The notes beneath the pieces are model-generated. The model did no database searches. It had not been told where the DNA came from and was given only the letters and a program-made list of their open reading frames with translations. 64,000 nucleotides of DNA from NCBI GenBank assembly GCA_036971715.1, contig JAVHJL010000010.1, forward strand, positions 496,001-560,000. The letters run 5' to 3'. The number at the start of each line of letters is the position of its first letter. The stretch's first letter is position 1. The stretch is from Arthrobotrys musiformis (taxonomy: Eukaryota; Ascomycota; Orbiliomycetes; Orbiliales; Orbiliaceae). This document shows, piece by piece, positions 1 to 13,427 of this stretch. Position numbers and translations under genes: made by a program.

Positions 1-1700
1 TGTAGATACCCATGCCCTTTGCTCGAGTTTCGTATGACAAACACTCGACGGGATACAGTGCTTGAAGTGGAGTGTAGGCGAATGAGTATGTGATACCGAA
101 TAGATAGATGAAAGCAATGGCCGCTCGACCACCTGCTTCGTTCTGTTCTCCTTCCGAACCGTAGAGACCAGTGAGTACAGTAATCATAGTCCAGATGAAT
201 ACGAAAAGGGATGTTCCAATTAAGAGGACAGGCCTTCGTCCGAGACCATCAGTGAAACGAGCGCCGATAGTGGCAACGAAGAAGGAAAGGACGTTGAGAA
301 CAGCGTTGTACATGAGCTGTGTCTTGACATCCTTGATTCCCAAATTGTCGAGGAGGATTGGCATGAAGTATGACACTGGACCGTTGCCAGAGAGTTGCGA
401 GAACATGGCCATTCCGATAACACAGGACATTCTCCAGAGCGCTGGCCTGGTATTGACCAACTCGGAGTAGTCCCACCAACGCTTGTCGGAACCTTCGGTA
501 AAGATTTCTTCCATCATCTCTCGGTACTCAAGGAGCACAATTGGAGAATTGCGGTCACCATTTCCGTGGTATTTTGTCAGGACCTGGATAGCCTCTTCGT
601 GGCGGTCGTTGGAAATCAACCACCGAGGAGTTTCAGGGCAGAAGAGAGCACCAAGGACCACAAGGCCTGATGCGACAGCCTGGAGCCAGATCGGGAGCCT
701 CCAAGATAGGTCACCTTGGATCTTGTTCGTTCCATACAAGGTCCAAGTGGCAGGGATACCACCGACAAACCAGAAGGTATTGTAAAGACCTGTCAGAGTA
801 CCTCTCCAAGCTGGATGGGCCATTTCAGCCACGTACGAGGGACCCGCAGTGGAAGTAATCGCGACACCGAAACCAAGGACGAACCTGCCTCCAATAAACA
901 TAGCCTTTGTAGTGGCTGGAGCTTGAACGCAAGTACCAAGAATAATGATAGAGGCACCAATGAACATTCCCCATCTTCGTCCCCACCAGTCTGTGAATGG
1001 TCCAGCGAAGAAGGAACCGACAATGTTACCAATAGTATAGATGGAGAAGACCAACCCCGTCTGCACACCTTCCTTTTCCATGCCGAAGTATCTAGTACGA
1101 GGTTAGGCACAGCCGTCGCGGTAATGAAATGGTAAGATTATAAACTTACTTTTGGTAGTACGGCATGACGTTAATGCCACTCATTAAAGAGCCATCGTAA
1201 CCGTTGATACATGAATTTAAGAATGCCACCAACAGAAAGGTATACAACTTCAACATAGACGAAGTCCATGGCGAAGGTTTAGTGGCCAGCAAGGCATCAG
1301 CCAACCCTTAAGTTGCTGTTAGCTTTTATATACACATATATAATAAGAAGGAATATCAGAAGAAGGATCCTACATACCAATATTGGCTACTGTTGTAACT
1401 TGACCCTCATGCTGTGAAGGTGCATATTCAAACTGTTCGTTGGCGGTTGTAGTTTCGTTTGATACTACTTCGGTTCTATGATTAGGATAGACGAGCAGAG
1501 AGCATGCACAGGGTTCGATACTCACCATATGTACGCCTCCATCTTTCAGAATTTTGGTCTTGGTTGCTGCTGTTCCCCCATGATTCCCGCTCCTGGTAGT
1601 AGACTTGAGATTCTTCTTGTCGACCCATTGCTGATCGTCGCCTACTATCCTCGAAACCGAAATCGAACTCGTTTGTTGGTTTCGAATTGAAGTTTGACAT
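1..1700 (-). CDS. MFS sugar transporter (hexose/lactose-permease type), 3' end outside the window
   Basis: Proton-coupled sugar uptake across the plasma membrane is the expected role. Four exons join in frame: 1700-1526, 1467-1378, 1306-1150 and 1091 to beyond base 1, giving about 504 residues. A polar N-terminal tail of about 90 residues comes first. Then follow membrane segments with sugar-porter signatures: NGYDGSLMSGI in the first segment, WWGRRWG and GLGRRP after segments 2 and 8, PETPRWL before the central loop, and YPVECLSYETRAKG at the cut end, which is typical of fungal lactose-permease-like porters. The last one or two helices and the C-tail are missing because the window ends. The start at 1700 is the first ATG that splices correctly into the conserved part. 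It is divergent from the GH1 gene 6 kb away, so import of a glucoside or its sugar is plausible. The substrate cannot be told from sequence. Confidence 0.9.
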
Positions 1701-4700
1701 TCAGGTACGAATATCTTCGATTTCAAAGTCGGATATGTCCAGATTTTCCTCCGCCTTACAGGATTGTACCTGCTATTCCCCGCCGATGACTACACCAAGC
1801 TAGCCGACTTGGTAAGCCAGAGTTATAGATCGGGATACCAGATATCGATATGTTTATCGGTATCTTGCTCGCTTGTCTCACCAATGGATTGGTGGGTATT
1901 CACGTTTCTGGAAGTACCTGAAATAGGTATGGAAAAGAGAGTGATGGTCGCCAATTTTTTAAAAGTACGTCGGTGCAGGGGAGAAGGCGAGTTTCTTATA
2001 CGATTTGCATTTTTGCATGCACTGGAACGTTCGCAAGACGAGAGTCTACATTCGACCAGGTCCCCAGCCTGTTTCTTTTAGTGTGTGTGAATTAGACAAA
2101 ACACACACCCTTGAACGGAGTCCCCATCCCCAGAAATCATGTTCTTCCTCATGGATATGCGGCCCCAGAAAACGCTGTCTAGAGAAATATACTGTGGAGA
2201 AACGCTTTGACAGTGTGACCATGAGGCGTAGGTGATTTGCGCAAGGATATCGAAAGGGCATAGCGTGCGTCGACGAGCTTGTTGCAGGTGGCCAGAGACT
2301 GGGGCTTTCGAATTCAACCGGAAGAACCTGAGAGGGCGGCATCATTGTCGCCTTTGATAACAAAAAACCACACAGAAGAAGAAAAGTCTTCCTTTCTCCG
2401 CCAGTGAGCCCCGATGTGATGGGCCGGGGTACGACCCACACCAGGTTCAAGACAGAAAATACGGGGAAATGTGTGGAAGAAACCCAAGAATTCTGTTCGA
2501 CCCTGTTCATCCTCGGCCTTGAACTTTCTGTTTGTCAGACGTGCTATTTAACCGAAAAAAGCGTGATTTTGAACTGGGCGAGGCAAAGATATACGAGCCC
2601 ATCAGCAATCGTCGACATGGATAACCGTCGTTAGGGTCAGCATTCATAACTTGACTGAGGGGCGAACTGTCAGAAAAAAAGCCTTGAGACTAGGGAGGGG
2701 CACGACCCAAAGTCGAAATTTACAAGCTAAAGAGTGGGCTTTGGAATTAGGGTACTCCCAATAGTGGGGGAAAGAATCTGCCGGGTCTTCTAGAATCTAT
2801 GCATGCGGGTGTTCTTCCCGCATACGAACCATAGCAGCCCACTTTATCGGCGCTCAGCGTCGACATCCCGCAGGGCAAGGAATCAAACTTTGTACCTCTG
2901 TTGGTTGACGTTGAAGAAACGTGACCGATATCGCTTGGAATAGTTTAGCAGACCTACAGCTAGGCCTAGCTTCGAGCTCGAGTCAACGGCCACTATTAGC
3001 TACTTACGCTACTGCAGATATGGGCTCTACCGGATGCACGAACTCCAGACTTTTGTGGATTTGATGGAATGAGAAGCACCGGTACATGGTTGAAAGACAT
3101 CCCCACTTCATCCTCCGTGAAAAACTAGTACCAACCTCTTGTGGAAATCTCGGCCAAGAGACTCTCGTATCGATATTTATTTTCATATATAGGGTGAGAT
3201 TGCCTCACAAACCTAAAAGTCACTATTTACGTCGTAACTTCATAAAACTGTTTCGCAAAACTTCCGAGGAATAGTAGCAAAAAGGTTATCGTAATCGATA
3301 TAATCAAAATTAATCTGGATTTCTTGATGCTGTTGTCCTGATTTTTAACAGTGGCGTTCTTTTGATTGGAGTGAACCTGCAGGCGATGCTCTCGTGAGCC
3401 GTCCTGACTTTAGCCGGGACGGTGGGACCGTCATTCAACTCCGACACAATGCACCTCCATCTTGGCCACAAATATCATCTAGTCATCCCGAATGGGTTGC
3501 GCTAGAATGGCGAGTACGACGTTTTATTGGCCACATGTGGTGCATTTCAATTGACAACCTGCGCCATGGCCGGAAGACTCGTATTCCCTGGTGCAGGAGG
3601 ATAGTTTTTCCGTGGTTTTGGCCGTGAGGAAAACTTGGAAAGAAAGGTGAAGTTACAACGCAGCGCGCACTGACTGAGAGCTTTCATCGTATCCACATAT
3701 AAAACTGCAATAACGCGGCAGGTTTCACCTATTAGAAAATACGAACGGCCTCGTAACTCGAAGGCTCTTGGACAAAGTTCAGGGCACCGAGCTGAGGCAT
3801 CTGCATATTTATCTGGAAGATTTCCCGTTTCCGCTTACCTACATTATCTTCTATCGATTTATACTGCACAATGATAAGATTTAAAGGTCAAAAATATCTA
3901 AACGCAGATTCAGAAACGTTTCAGCAGGTGAATATTCCAAGGTCGAAAGCTTCAGACATAGCTGATGCGTTTTGTGGAAAGGGAACCTTTGCCTGAATGG
4001 CGCCGAAATATGAACATGACGCAGATCAATTCTCTGTTAGTCGATATAAAATGCAAATATGGGACATGGCGGCCCAAGCGGCGCTCTTGCAGAAAATTTT
4101 TATATCCGTGCACCCTTGCGGGTGAAATTTGCTTCAAATTGCTGGTGTTCGGTTCAAAGTATCATATGACCCTTTGACAGAATAAGCTTTTGAGATATAA
4201 AATTCCTTTTCACCAGACGTATCGAATTTTAAAATGGCCCAATCACAGCATCCTATTGTCAGCGATAGCCGCTAATGTCTGCTTTGATGCAGTTTGCATG
4301 TTCGAGAATGTCTCCGTTTTTGATCCACAGCAAGTCGAGCGCACATGGACTGAGTCGCATTCATGTTACCCCATTTCTGAATTCCGGTTACCCTTTTGTA
4401 CGTGAGAGTAGAGAACCGTGCAAATCTCGTACGGGGCAGGGTTGGCCTCAAAAGTGCCATGCGGGGAAACGCGGAGAGGCCGAACACTTTTACAAAGAGG
4501 TAACAAGGAAGTATTTAAATGTAGCAAGTAAAATAGCTCAACACACTATTACATGTTATAAGATCTATGAGGCTTTGGGGATTCAGAGCATGGCAAACAC
4601 GTTATTTTCTCTCACGCTGGCTATCTGGCTAAATAACGAACTTATCATTAGCGATTTCTTGGTGTTCTCGTTCCGAAGCTGGTCGTCGATCCTCATGGCT

Positions 4701-7700
4701 TTTGCTGTCAAATCACAATTGCATTGCACATTGCATTGACCCTAAAGCGACATCCACGAAATTATAACCATGGGCTGCCGTCTCGACATAGGTAAGTAAC
4801 TGTCGCGATATCAGCCTAGCAGGCTAAATGCATACTCCAGAACATCTACTCCAGAGACGTAAATTTAGGTACGAACTCTAGCCCAATAAAAAATGACGGG
4901 AAGTGGTTTCGAATAGGGGCTGAGCAACTTACAACTAGTTACGGGTAGCCTTTCCGGAACTCATCGATCCGCGGGCCCTGCGTCACTAATCTCACATTCG
5001 TGAACACCTGGTACTGTACCTGCATCAGAAAAAAAAAAAAAGAAGAAGAAGGATCTCCAATAAAAACCCCTTAGCGCAAGATTTTAGATTAAAAGTCCAC
5101 GGCTAAGACGTTTGTATTCGTTCAGACACCAAATTTCTCAGCAAGACGTCGAAGTGCTGCAACTCCTGGCGGGCTTGACTACCAGCCATAGCAATTTTAC
5201 ATTCTACAAAGCCCTGTATGCAGATGTATATTTCTCGCTTACTATATATATGGATAAATTAGAACTTAAATGATATATCTCGTATTACTCACAGAGCTGA
5301 GGGTAGGATACATTCTGTGTATAAATCAGTACTCCTGTCCCTTTCGATTACCAGGTCTAGGAGGGATGCCTGAGACTGCAAGACTACCTGAGGCTTATTA
5401 TTCTTACGACAACTGTTTTACAAAGCCAACCCTGTTTGGCCCCTATCAAGGGAAGCCTACGTTGACCAGCTCGTCAATTTCCAAGATCCAAACAGAGTAC
5501 CTCCATGATTAGAAAATGTAAAAGGATATTCCTAGTCGAGTACCCGAGTATTTGGATTGGGGACATCGTCCGAGTGGTTGAAGGTATTCAAAAAAAGGAT
5601 ATGAATAGTAATATACGTAGTAATATGCTACACGGCCATGGTAACCCTCGTAATATACAGAACCCCTCAGCCAGTAATCACTCGGCTACGAGTTTTTGGC
5701 ACGCAATTCCACTTTTTTGGTCGGTTATATCTAGGGATGAGAGTTTCTATCACCCAAGAATCCTTGGGGCTCGTTTCGTCTGTCAGCACCAGTAAAGTCA
5801 TACTATAGCTACTAAGCATTTGATTGGTAGGAACTTCCTACCTATCTTGAATTAGATTAGTATCATCGGGTTTCTTAAATAAGATATAGACGCCATAGTA
5901 ATACCACGACCACATGCACACATGCAGAAGATCTGATACGGGGAAGTACACTTTTTGGCGTCTGGTCTGAGAGTCGACAAGCTTAAAAAGCGCCTACGAC
6001 CAACATATAGTGAGGACGATGTATATTTACTACACCTGATTAATTTTAATTTCGCAAATATACCAAGCTAAGTTCTGAATGGGCTTCTACGCCTAATTGT
6101 GATAAAGTCCAAACTTGTCAATTTAAAGTACCACACATGCACACTTCTATTTTAATTAGAACTGAAAGATATGTGTATACGTATATACCATGACCGCGTG
6201 GGCACATGTACTGGGTGGGCAGGTTTTAAATTTCTGGTTCCAATTCACTTAATTGTGAAGAGAGATCGTTTTTAATACTGCTCGCATTAGCATTGGAGGA
6301 GGTAGCGCGTTATGGGGAAATCAATACTATATCTTCTGATACGGTGACATGTATCCTGATTCGGAAGTAGTCTCCGGACCCGTAGATCTACAGCCGGATA
6401 GGAATCGACAACACATAAGATCGCGTTGAAAATGTTGCAGTTTGGTCGCGCCCAGGGAACTTCGAAGTTCGTGAGCTAGTTCATGTCGAAATACCGTATA
6501 TAATTAAAACGACGTCGATATACCCACCTCTTCGAACTTGTTTTAGACAAAACAAAATTTTGATCAGGTTCACGTTGTCGGTCAGATGATTTTCATATGT
6601 AGGATTAGCAAAGATTTCGGAATCCGGATAAAACTAAGAGATTGCCGAGCGGCCGAGAGGAGGATCTGGGCATTGCATGTCGACGAGATCCGAGATTCGG
6701 TAGCGACAGTACGGAAAGAACATCGCCTACGCAGGTTTATACGTATATATACGCTCAGTACCGATACATCTAATGACGAGACAATGGCGAGAAACTGGTA
6801 TTTTAACCAGCGCTAGTGCGGAGAAAATAGAACCTATTTATGCAATGCCGTATTTACCCATCATCATATGATGCGTGAAAGGTTGGCAGTGTTTTCGGAA
6901 ACGGAAGACGGGACGAATAGCCGTAGATGAGCTTCCAACCCCGCTGAAACAAACATCTTGCTGCTCAAGCTACATAAAAACCTAAGGGGTTTTTTTGAAT
7001 ACTTAAGGCAAAGCTAGCATGATTGATATCAGACGAATCAACCGCTGTTCTGGTCACGGCGACTGGCGAGTGAGCGTATTATATATTTCCGAAATCTCGT
7101 GACAAAAACCCACTGGATTTAGGTCCAATTCGAACCCCAATTCGATAGTGCTTGTCCCACTTGACGCAATGACCATTATCACGAAACACAAGCGCCCTCT
7201 TCCAAGAAACATTGGTGACAATAATGATATGAGCCTCAGAAGTTTTTCCAGAATTATTCCGAGGTTTTGTGTTGTGAGAGTTATTCCAGAGATGTTCCGA
7301 AAGGCTTCACATCACCAATTTATGGTGGAGTTTTGGTGGGAACGTGGGGTTTTGCTTGTGGTCCTAACTGATGGCCTATAGCCTGCTACCCCAGACTTCC
7401 CGGATCAATGCGACGGAAAGATAGCTCGATGGCGGTACCAAAACGGTATGGTTGGTCCAGCTGGCGAGCTCCAAAACTCAGAAAATACGACGTAGAGCTA
7501 TACGGTCTACAAGCTACGACCTTGTCGCAGAGTGGATATACGGCTATATGGCGCATCAAGTAAATCCGAGCGACTAGAGAAACGCCAGGGCTCAATCTCT
7601 CGGAATCGACGCGACGAAGAGACCGAACACAAAAGTCTCGTATTTAAAGCTCGGAGGTTCTGCTCGATGTTCAAGATGGTCCGTACATACCCTCCTATCA

Positions 7701-7788
7701 TCGCCTTCGTGAACAATTAACTTTGTCCGACGATAAAACAACATCTTCATATTAACATATTATCAAAAACCAGAGGTCCAGATCCAGA
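1701..7788. other. 6.1 kb gene-free divergent intergenic region
   Basis: This lies between the divergent transporter and beta-glucosidase genes. Stops are frequent in all frames. The longest open frame (154 codons at 4275-4739) has no recognisable motif, no splice partner and an odd composition. Stretches such as 5220-5280 and 6000-6200 are AT-rich with TATATA runs. No terminal repeats, transposase motifs or complete tRNA were seen. It probably holds the two promoters plus decayed sequence. Confidence 0.5.
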
Positions 7789-9458
7789 ATGTCTTTGCCA
7801 TCCGATTTCCTTTGGGGGTTTGCAACCGCCGCGTATGTACCCCGCATACCCTCCTTTACACTACGTCGTCTTGTCTTCCCATCTCATTTGAGAGTCAAAG
7901 ACGAACATATGGACTTATACTGATAGCTTTCGATAATAGTTACCAGATCGAAGGTGGTTTCGATCAGGATGGCCGTGGCCCATCCATCTGGGATACCTTC
8001 TCAAAGACCCCAGGAAAGGTTGCTGACGGAAAGACTGGGGATGTCGCTTGCGACTCCTACAACAATGTCGACCAAGATATCACCCTCCTCAAGAACCTCG
8101 GTGCTAAGGTGTACCGTTTCTCTATCTCCTGGCCCCGTGTCATCCCACTCGGTGGTCGTGACGACCCTGTGAACGAAGCTGGCATTGCCCACTACCAAAA
8201 ATTCGTTCAGAAACTCCAGGAAGCCGGTATCGCCCCTATGGTCACCCTTTACCATTGGGATCTCCCGGACAACCTCGACAAGAAGTATGGCGGTCTCCTC
8301 AACAAGGAGGAATTCAGCTTGGACTTTGAAAGATATGCCAGAGTCATGTTCGAAGCTCTCCCAACTGTTAAGCACTGGATCACATTCAACGAGCCATGGT
8401 GCAGCGCCGTTCTCGGCTATAATGTCGGCCTCCACGCCCCCGGAAGAACAAGCAACCGCGATGTCTCCCCAGAGGGTGACTCTTCCACTGAGTGCTGGAT
8501 TGTTGGTCACAGTTTGCTCGTTGCCCACGGTAAGGCCGTCAAGGTCTATCGCGATGAGTTCAAGCCCAAGAATGGTGGTGAGATCGGTATCACATTGAAC
8601 GGTAAGACATTGAGAATTAAATTCCTTTATCGGTCAATATAATCTAACGCTTTCGTTATTATAGGTGACTGGGCCGAGCCATGGGACCCAGAAGACCCAG
8701 CTGATGTTGAGGCTTGTGACCGCAAGATCGAGTTCGCTATCTCTTGGTTCGCGGACCCAGTTTACTTCGGCCACTACCCTGAGTCGATGAGGAAGCAACT
8801 AGGAGACCGTCTCCCAGAATTCACCCCAGAAGAAGTTGAACTCATCAAGGGCTCTAACGACTTCTACGGAATGAACCACTACACCGCCAACTACATCAAG
8901 CACAAGGAGGGTGAACCAGAAGCCGCAGACTTCCTCGGAAACCTTGAGACCGGTTTCTACAGCAAAGCCGGGGAAAATATTGGACCAGAGACCCAGAGCG
9001 TCTGGTTGCGCCCCAGCCCAATCGGTTTCAGAAAGTTGCTCGTTTGGTTGAGCAAGCGATACGGCTTCCCCAAGATCTATGTCACCGAAAACGGTACCTC
9101 TGAAGCCAAGAGAGGCGATGGCGAGGCCGAACCACCATTCCCAGAGATCCTCGAGGATGATTTCCGATGCGAGTACTTCCGAGGCTACATCAACGCTATG
9201 AAGGACGCTGTTGTTGAGGATGGTGTCAACGTCCGCATCTACACCGCTTGGTCTTTGATGGAGTAAGTCACAATCTCAGCGCCTATACTTTGAGCATATT
9301 CTAACATGACTTTAACTAGTAACTTCGAATGGGCTGAGGGATACGTCACCCGCTTCGGTGTTACCTACGTCGACTACGATGGTGGTCAGAAGAGACACCC
9401 AAAGAAGAGTGCTCGCGTTATTGGTGACCTCTTCACATCATTGATCAAGACCGCTTAA
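7789..9458 (+). CDS. GH1 beta-glucosidase, intracellular
   Basis: Hydrolyses beta-glucosides such as cellobiose by the retaining mechanism of glycoside hydrolase family 1. Four exons (7789-7832, 7940-8601, 8665-9262, 9320-9458) give 480 residues, the usual GH1 length. The N-terminal signature FLWGFATAAYQIEGG is rebuilt exactly across intron 1. The acid/base Glu166 lies in TFNEPW, the nucleophile Glu377 in VTENGT, and the aglycone/glucose-site motif DNFEWAEGY lies across the last intron. There is no signal peptide, so it should be cytosolic and act on imported sugars, as known for many fungal GH1 enzymes. The ATG at 7789 is directly followed by the conserved block, which settles the start. Divergent from the sugar transporter; co-function is inferred from neighbourhood only. 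Confidence 0.97.
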
Positions 9459-11690
9459 GATTTTAATGCTGATCTTTAAAGCTGCGGATACTTATCTGCT
9501 TGTGGCATCAACCGCCATTGTTATGATCATTCATAGATGTATATATTTTGAATTCAGCTAGCATCCCGCATAATTGATATCAGTGGTTCGCGGAATAGAA
9601 CTACCATTTTGAGCATCGAGGACCGGAAAGCACTAGAAACTGGCCGTTGAAGGGCCCTGTGGGTTTTGTAACAAATGATACTTGTAAAGACGCAAAAGCT
9701 AGAAGCCGGACGCGGAAAGCTTCCAGAGGGGTTTGGTAAGATGCAATGTTAGCTAGTGCTAACTAGTCTATAGCTAGCTTCGCGTCGGGATCGCTGAATG
9801 TTAGCTCATGGCCCTGAGCGAAGCTGAATGTAGCCAGTGGTAAGTGACTCCCAAACTACGGTCAGTGCTGACTACCTAGGAGCAACACCAATTAAGTTTA
9901 ACTGCGGATTTGCTAGTCAATATTCAAGAGACGTCTAACGGCTAACCCCAAGTGCAAGTGGTGCGGCCGCACAGTGCACAGGCCACAGACTTCCCTGGGA
10001 GGTTTAATACTTGTGTAACATCAAATTCTCAGAGAGCATACGTTGTGTAACAAGGTACCAATCTTGCCTTGCTATAGACTATGTAATAAAATCCAACAAC
10101 CCCAAGTAGAAACAAGACCTAGAGCACCGATCCTAGCATACGAGCACACGACAGGGTACATGTACATACGTATGGCGATGCACTAGAGCCTTTTATATCT
10201 GCCTCATGAGCTCAGGAGCAACTGGTATCAAGGCCATCCTTGTGTTCAGGTTTAGGATAGCTATCATGATATCATGATGTATGCCTATTGGCCGGGGGCC
10301 CTAGGGGCCTAGAACTGCTGGCTCGCCCCATATTTTTGGACATGTCCCAGAGCCATGGCTATATCAGCTATTAGAATGCAGGACTCTGTGAAGCGTCTTA
10401 TAGGTGCACTAGCATATATATGATGTAAGATCTTTCGCCATATGTATATCCTGCCAACCTTGCTCCAAAAACTTGCTATTGCAGCTTTATAATTTTCATG
10501 GTAAAAAAGAATGCTAGCATCAAGACCAGGAAAATCTTCAAATACAATTATTTCGCCAGCTAAAGTAATTGCAGCACTTAGGCAGTTGCGGGAAATTTGG
10601 GCCAGAAGGTATGATGTGTACAGGAGGAGATGAGGTAGATCTTTTACAGGCTCATACACCAAGTACGTGTAACCAACAAGGCCAGGAGCAAGGGCGGCCG
10701 GTTACCTTTGCTAAACCAGGCACTATCGGAAGCCTACGTACTCTGTATAACCAACAGATCTCCCCAACGACATTCCATCTATCTTAAGGCTCGTAGAGCT
10801 TAAGCCAAGTTGAGGAGTCTGGCGACGAGACAACGTAGGAAATCTAGACACCCTACTAATTATTGGGAGCCACGTTGTTGATTCTTTCGCTATAGACATT
10901 CGAACTATATCGAATATACCACCATTTTGTGGCTATCCCCGCAAATACTAGGCTGAGGCCAAGACGCCTTACATCCTCGATCCAGTTAGAGTATTTTGAC
11001 GTCCAAAACCCGAACTTTTGGGTACTGGGGAGTGTTTAAGCTAGCCTAGGAGTGACATAAACTAGGATTCACAGTTTTAGCGCCTCATTGCCAGCTGGCA
11101 AGTATCATGAGGCCTCAACAAGTATTCCTTTGCACCGGCTCTACCCCTCTGGTACCCCATCTTACATAGTGATGACCTGGCCATCGGAACAATGACCTCT
11201 GGGGAAAACTTTTACGACATTTTCTTTTTTTTTTCTCTCCAGATCTTACTCTCTTCCCTTGGCATTGGAAGGGTTTTTCTTCGGTGTGAAAGTTCGTGTA
11301 TCTATTATAGTTTTCTCAAATGCTAGTTGCCCGAGAGGGAGCTGCGTAAATACACATCGGTATCGAAATCTAACATGCGTATGTATATAACTTTATGAAG
11401 AATGCTTGAACGAGATAGATACTAGTAATATGTGAAAGAATATATATACCCCAAAAGAAAGATAGTGCGAAATGCGGGAATTTTAAGAAAATACGAAAGA
11501 AATAAAAAGAAAGAGAGGAAGAAAGAAAGAAAGGAAAACAGAGCATAAACTATCCACCCAACGCTGAAAAAACTGCAAAATGCTATGCGAGGTATATCTC
11601 AATAGACAAAAAGACGAACGTAAAGTGCCCCCGTATAAACATAAAAACGAATGTGATGATGGTATAAATCGCGACGAGATAGTATAAAAA
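9459..11690. other. 2.2 kb intergenic region between convergent genes
   Basis: This holds the 3' ends of the GH1 gene and of the SDR gene. An open frame of 117 codons on the minus strand (10309-10662) shows no family motif and is not called. Two similar short segments near 10665 and 10745 (tacgt, then a few bases, then aaccaaca) could be fragments of an old repeat, but no intact element is visible. T-rich tracts at 11220-11240 fit a 3' flank. Confidence 0.4.
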
Positions 11691-13412
11691 TCAGAAAGAG
11701 CCAGCAAATCCACCGTCCACGGTCACCGTTGTTCCAGTAATGTACCGTGACATTGCGCTAGCCAAAAACACGGCTGGTCCGATGATATCGTCTGGCTTAC
11801 CTACTCTTCTTAGAGGAATCATCCTCTCGAGGATCTTCCTTCTTTCTTCGGCGGTACCCTCAAGCTGTTCCGCTGATCGTTCGATATTTGCTGCGAGGAT
11901 AGTGTTGCATCGAATGCCTCTGCTCCCCAGCGACAATGCTGATGAGTGGGCGAGAGCAGCCATTCCAGCCTTTGCAGGTGTGTTGTGGTTGCCGATTTCT
12001 GAGGGATTGGAAGAAGAAACGCAGATGACAGAGTAGTCTGGTCGAGGATCTTCGGGTTTCAAATCGACATTCTGGGATGCCATTTGGTTGGCTGCAAGAC
12101 GGAGGAGATGGTATGTTCCTTCGTAGTTAACAGCTGAGAAGCGGGAGAAGTCCTCAGGGGTCATCTAGAAGAAAGCAAGATGTCAATATTAACTTCAACT
12201 CAACGAGGTAGCAATTTAGCAAAAAAACTTACATCCATAGGATCTAATCCGGCCATTCCAGCGCAAGTAACCAAGACGTCGAGGCGGCCATACGAATCAA
12301 CCGCTTTCTTAACGATCATTTCGCTCGTCCTGAAGTTCGATTGTTAGTCATTTATTTAAAGAAAGAGCCGTATTAACGTTACTTACTTTGGGTCACTAAT
12401 ATCACCGAAAATGAGAGTACAACCCTGGCCTGCTGCTCTGATATCGACAGCAAGGCTGACAATTTCATCGTTGGTAGAATCCGCTGTCGATCCCCAGTAG
12501 TGGGCAATGATATGGGCACCCTCGTGTGCGAATCCCATTGCAATAGCTCTTCCAATACCCTTAGAAGCGCCGGTAATAGCACACACTCGGCCCTCTAGTA
12601 ATCTGGATCGTAGAGGTGCAGCTGGAGCTGCGACTGGGGGAGGTGCCGTTGGTGGCTCTATTCTGGCGAGTGCCCTCTCTTCATTGACGACAACGACGAC
12701 TTCCTTAGGTTGCAATTGCTTAGGTTGTGGTGGTTGTGAAGGAGGACCGTCGATATCGCTAGGGCTCGGGGAGCGTGTGTAATAGTCTGAGGAATATGGT
12801 GATTCCATGGAATCATTGGGATATCCGCCTGGATGGCGTGGTCTAAGGTTGCCACCACCGAAGGACTTTCTCCGTTTTCGCTCAGGGAAGCTGACAACAA
12901 TTTGGTTCTTTTGCTTGTTGCTATGGTCGATCTCGATTGTAGTCTTAGTGGGGCCACTGTGATAAGAGGCCTCACTCTCGGGAGATGAGGGGCCTTCGAT
13001 CATTCGCCTCTCAGTTGGAGAGTCGGTATCCCGACGACCTCGGCCGGACCATCTGTCCAAGAAAGCAGCCTTAAGATGCTGGTAGGTCAAACGACCAGTT
13101 TTCCACCTGATCACATATATACCATGTTAGTGATTGGTCCGATTCAATTCTATATAAACGGCTAGGATTTTGTGAGAGGCTCGTGACTTACGCATCAGTC
13201 TTGCTAAAACCAATCAACCAACCTCCGGGGCTATCAATGGCAATAGGTTGCTTGTTATCTGGTTGAATTGTCTTAATGAACAAGTGCCACCTGTCTGAGT
13301 CTTTGGCACCAGGATAAGCCTCAGCAACCAGCCGTTCAAACTTGGCCAAATGCCTTCTTCCGTCTGTCTTCCCCGTGTATCTGAGGTGGTGTAATTCTGT
13401 AACTGGGTCCAT
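11691..13412 (-). CDS. Short-chain dehydrogenase/reductase with long N-terminal extension; catalytic Tyr absent
   Basis: Four exons (13412-13192, 13106-12387, 12329-12233, 12164-11691) give 503 residues. The C-terminal 270 or so form a Rossmann SDR with the dinucleotide motif TGASKGIG and the C-terminal block IPLRRVGKPDD...GTTVTVDGG. By eye this is closest to yeast-type L-rhamnose-1-dehydrogenases. The active site is degraded. The position of the Tyr in YxxxK is Asn (NTPAK, codon at 11982-11984), and the NAG motif reads CAG. The protein may bind a nucleotide without normal catalysis. Residues 1-100 form a separate folded-looking region ending in LTYQHLKAAFLDRW, weakly like retrotransposon capsid (Gag) sequence. 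Residues 100-240 are charged and Pro-rich, probably a disordered linker. The start at 13412 (AAAAAATGG context) lies only 15 bp downstream of the stop of the neighbouring frame. Confidence 0.85.
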
Positions 13413-13427
13413 TTTTTATGTGTATTT

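Noticed and set aside
4275..4739. 154-codon plus-strand frame
   Set aside because: No motif, no start context or splice partners; equally long accidental frames occur on both strands here.
10309..10662. 117-codon minus-strand frame, possible transposon remnant
   Set aside because: No integrase, reverse transcriptase or transposase motif and no flanking repeats could be identified.
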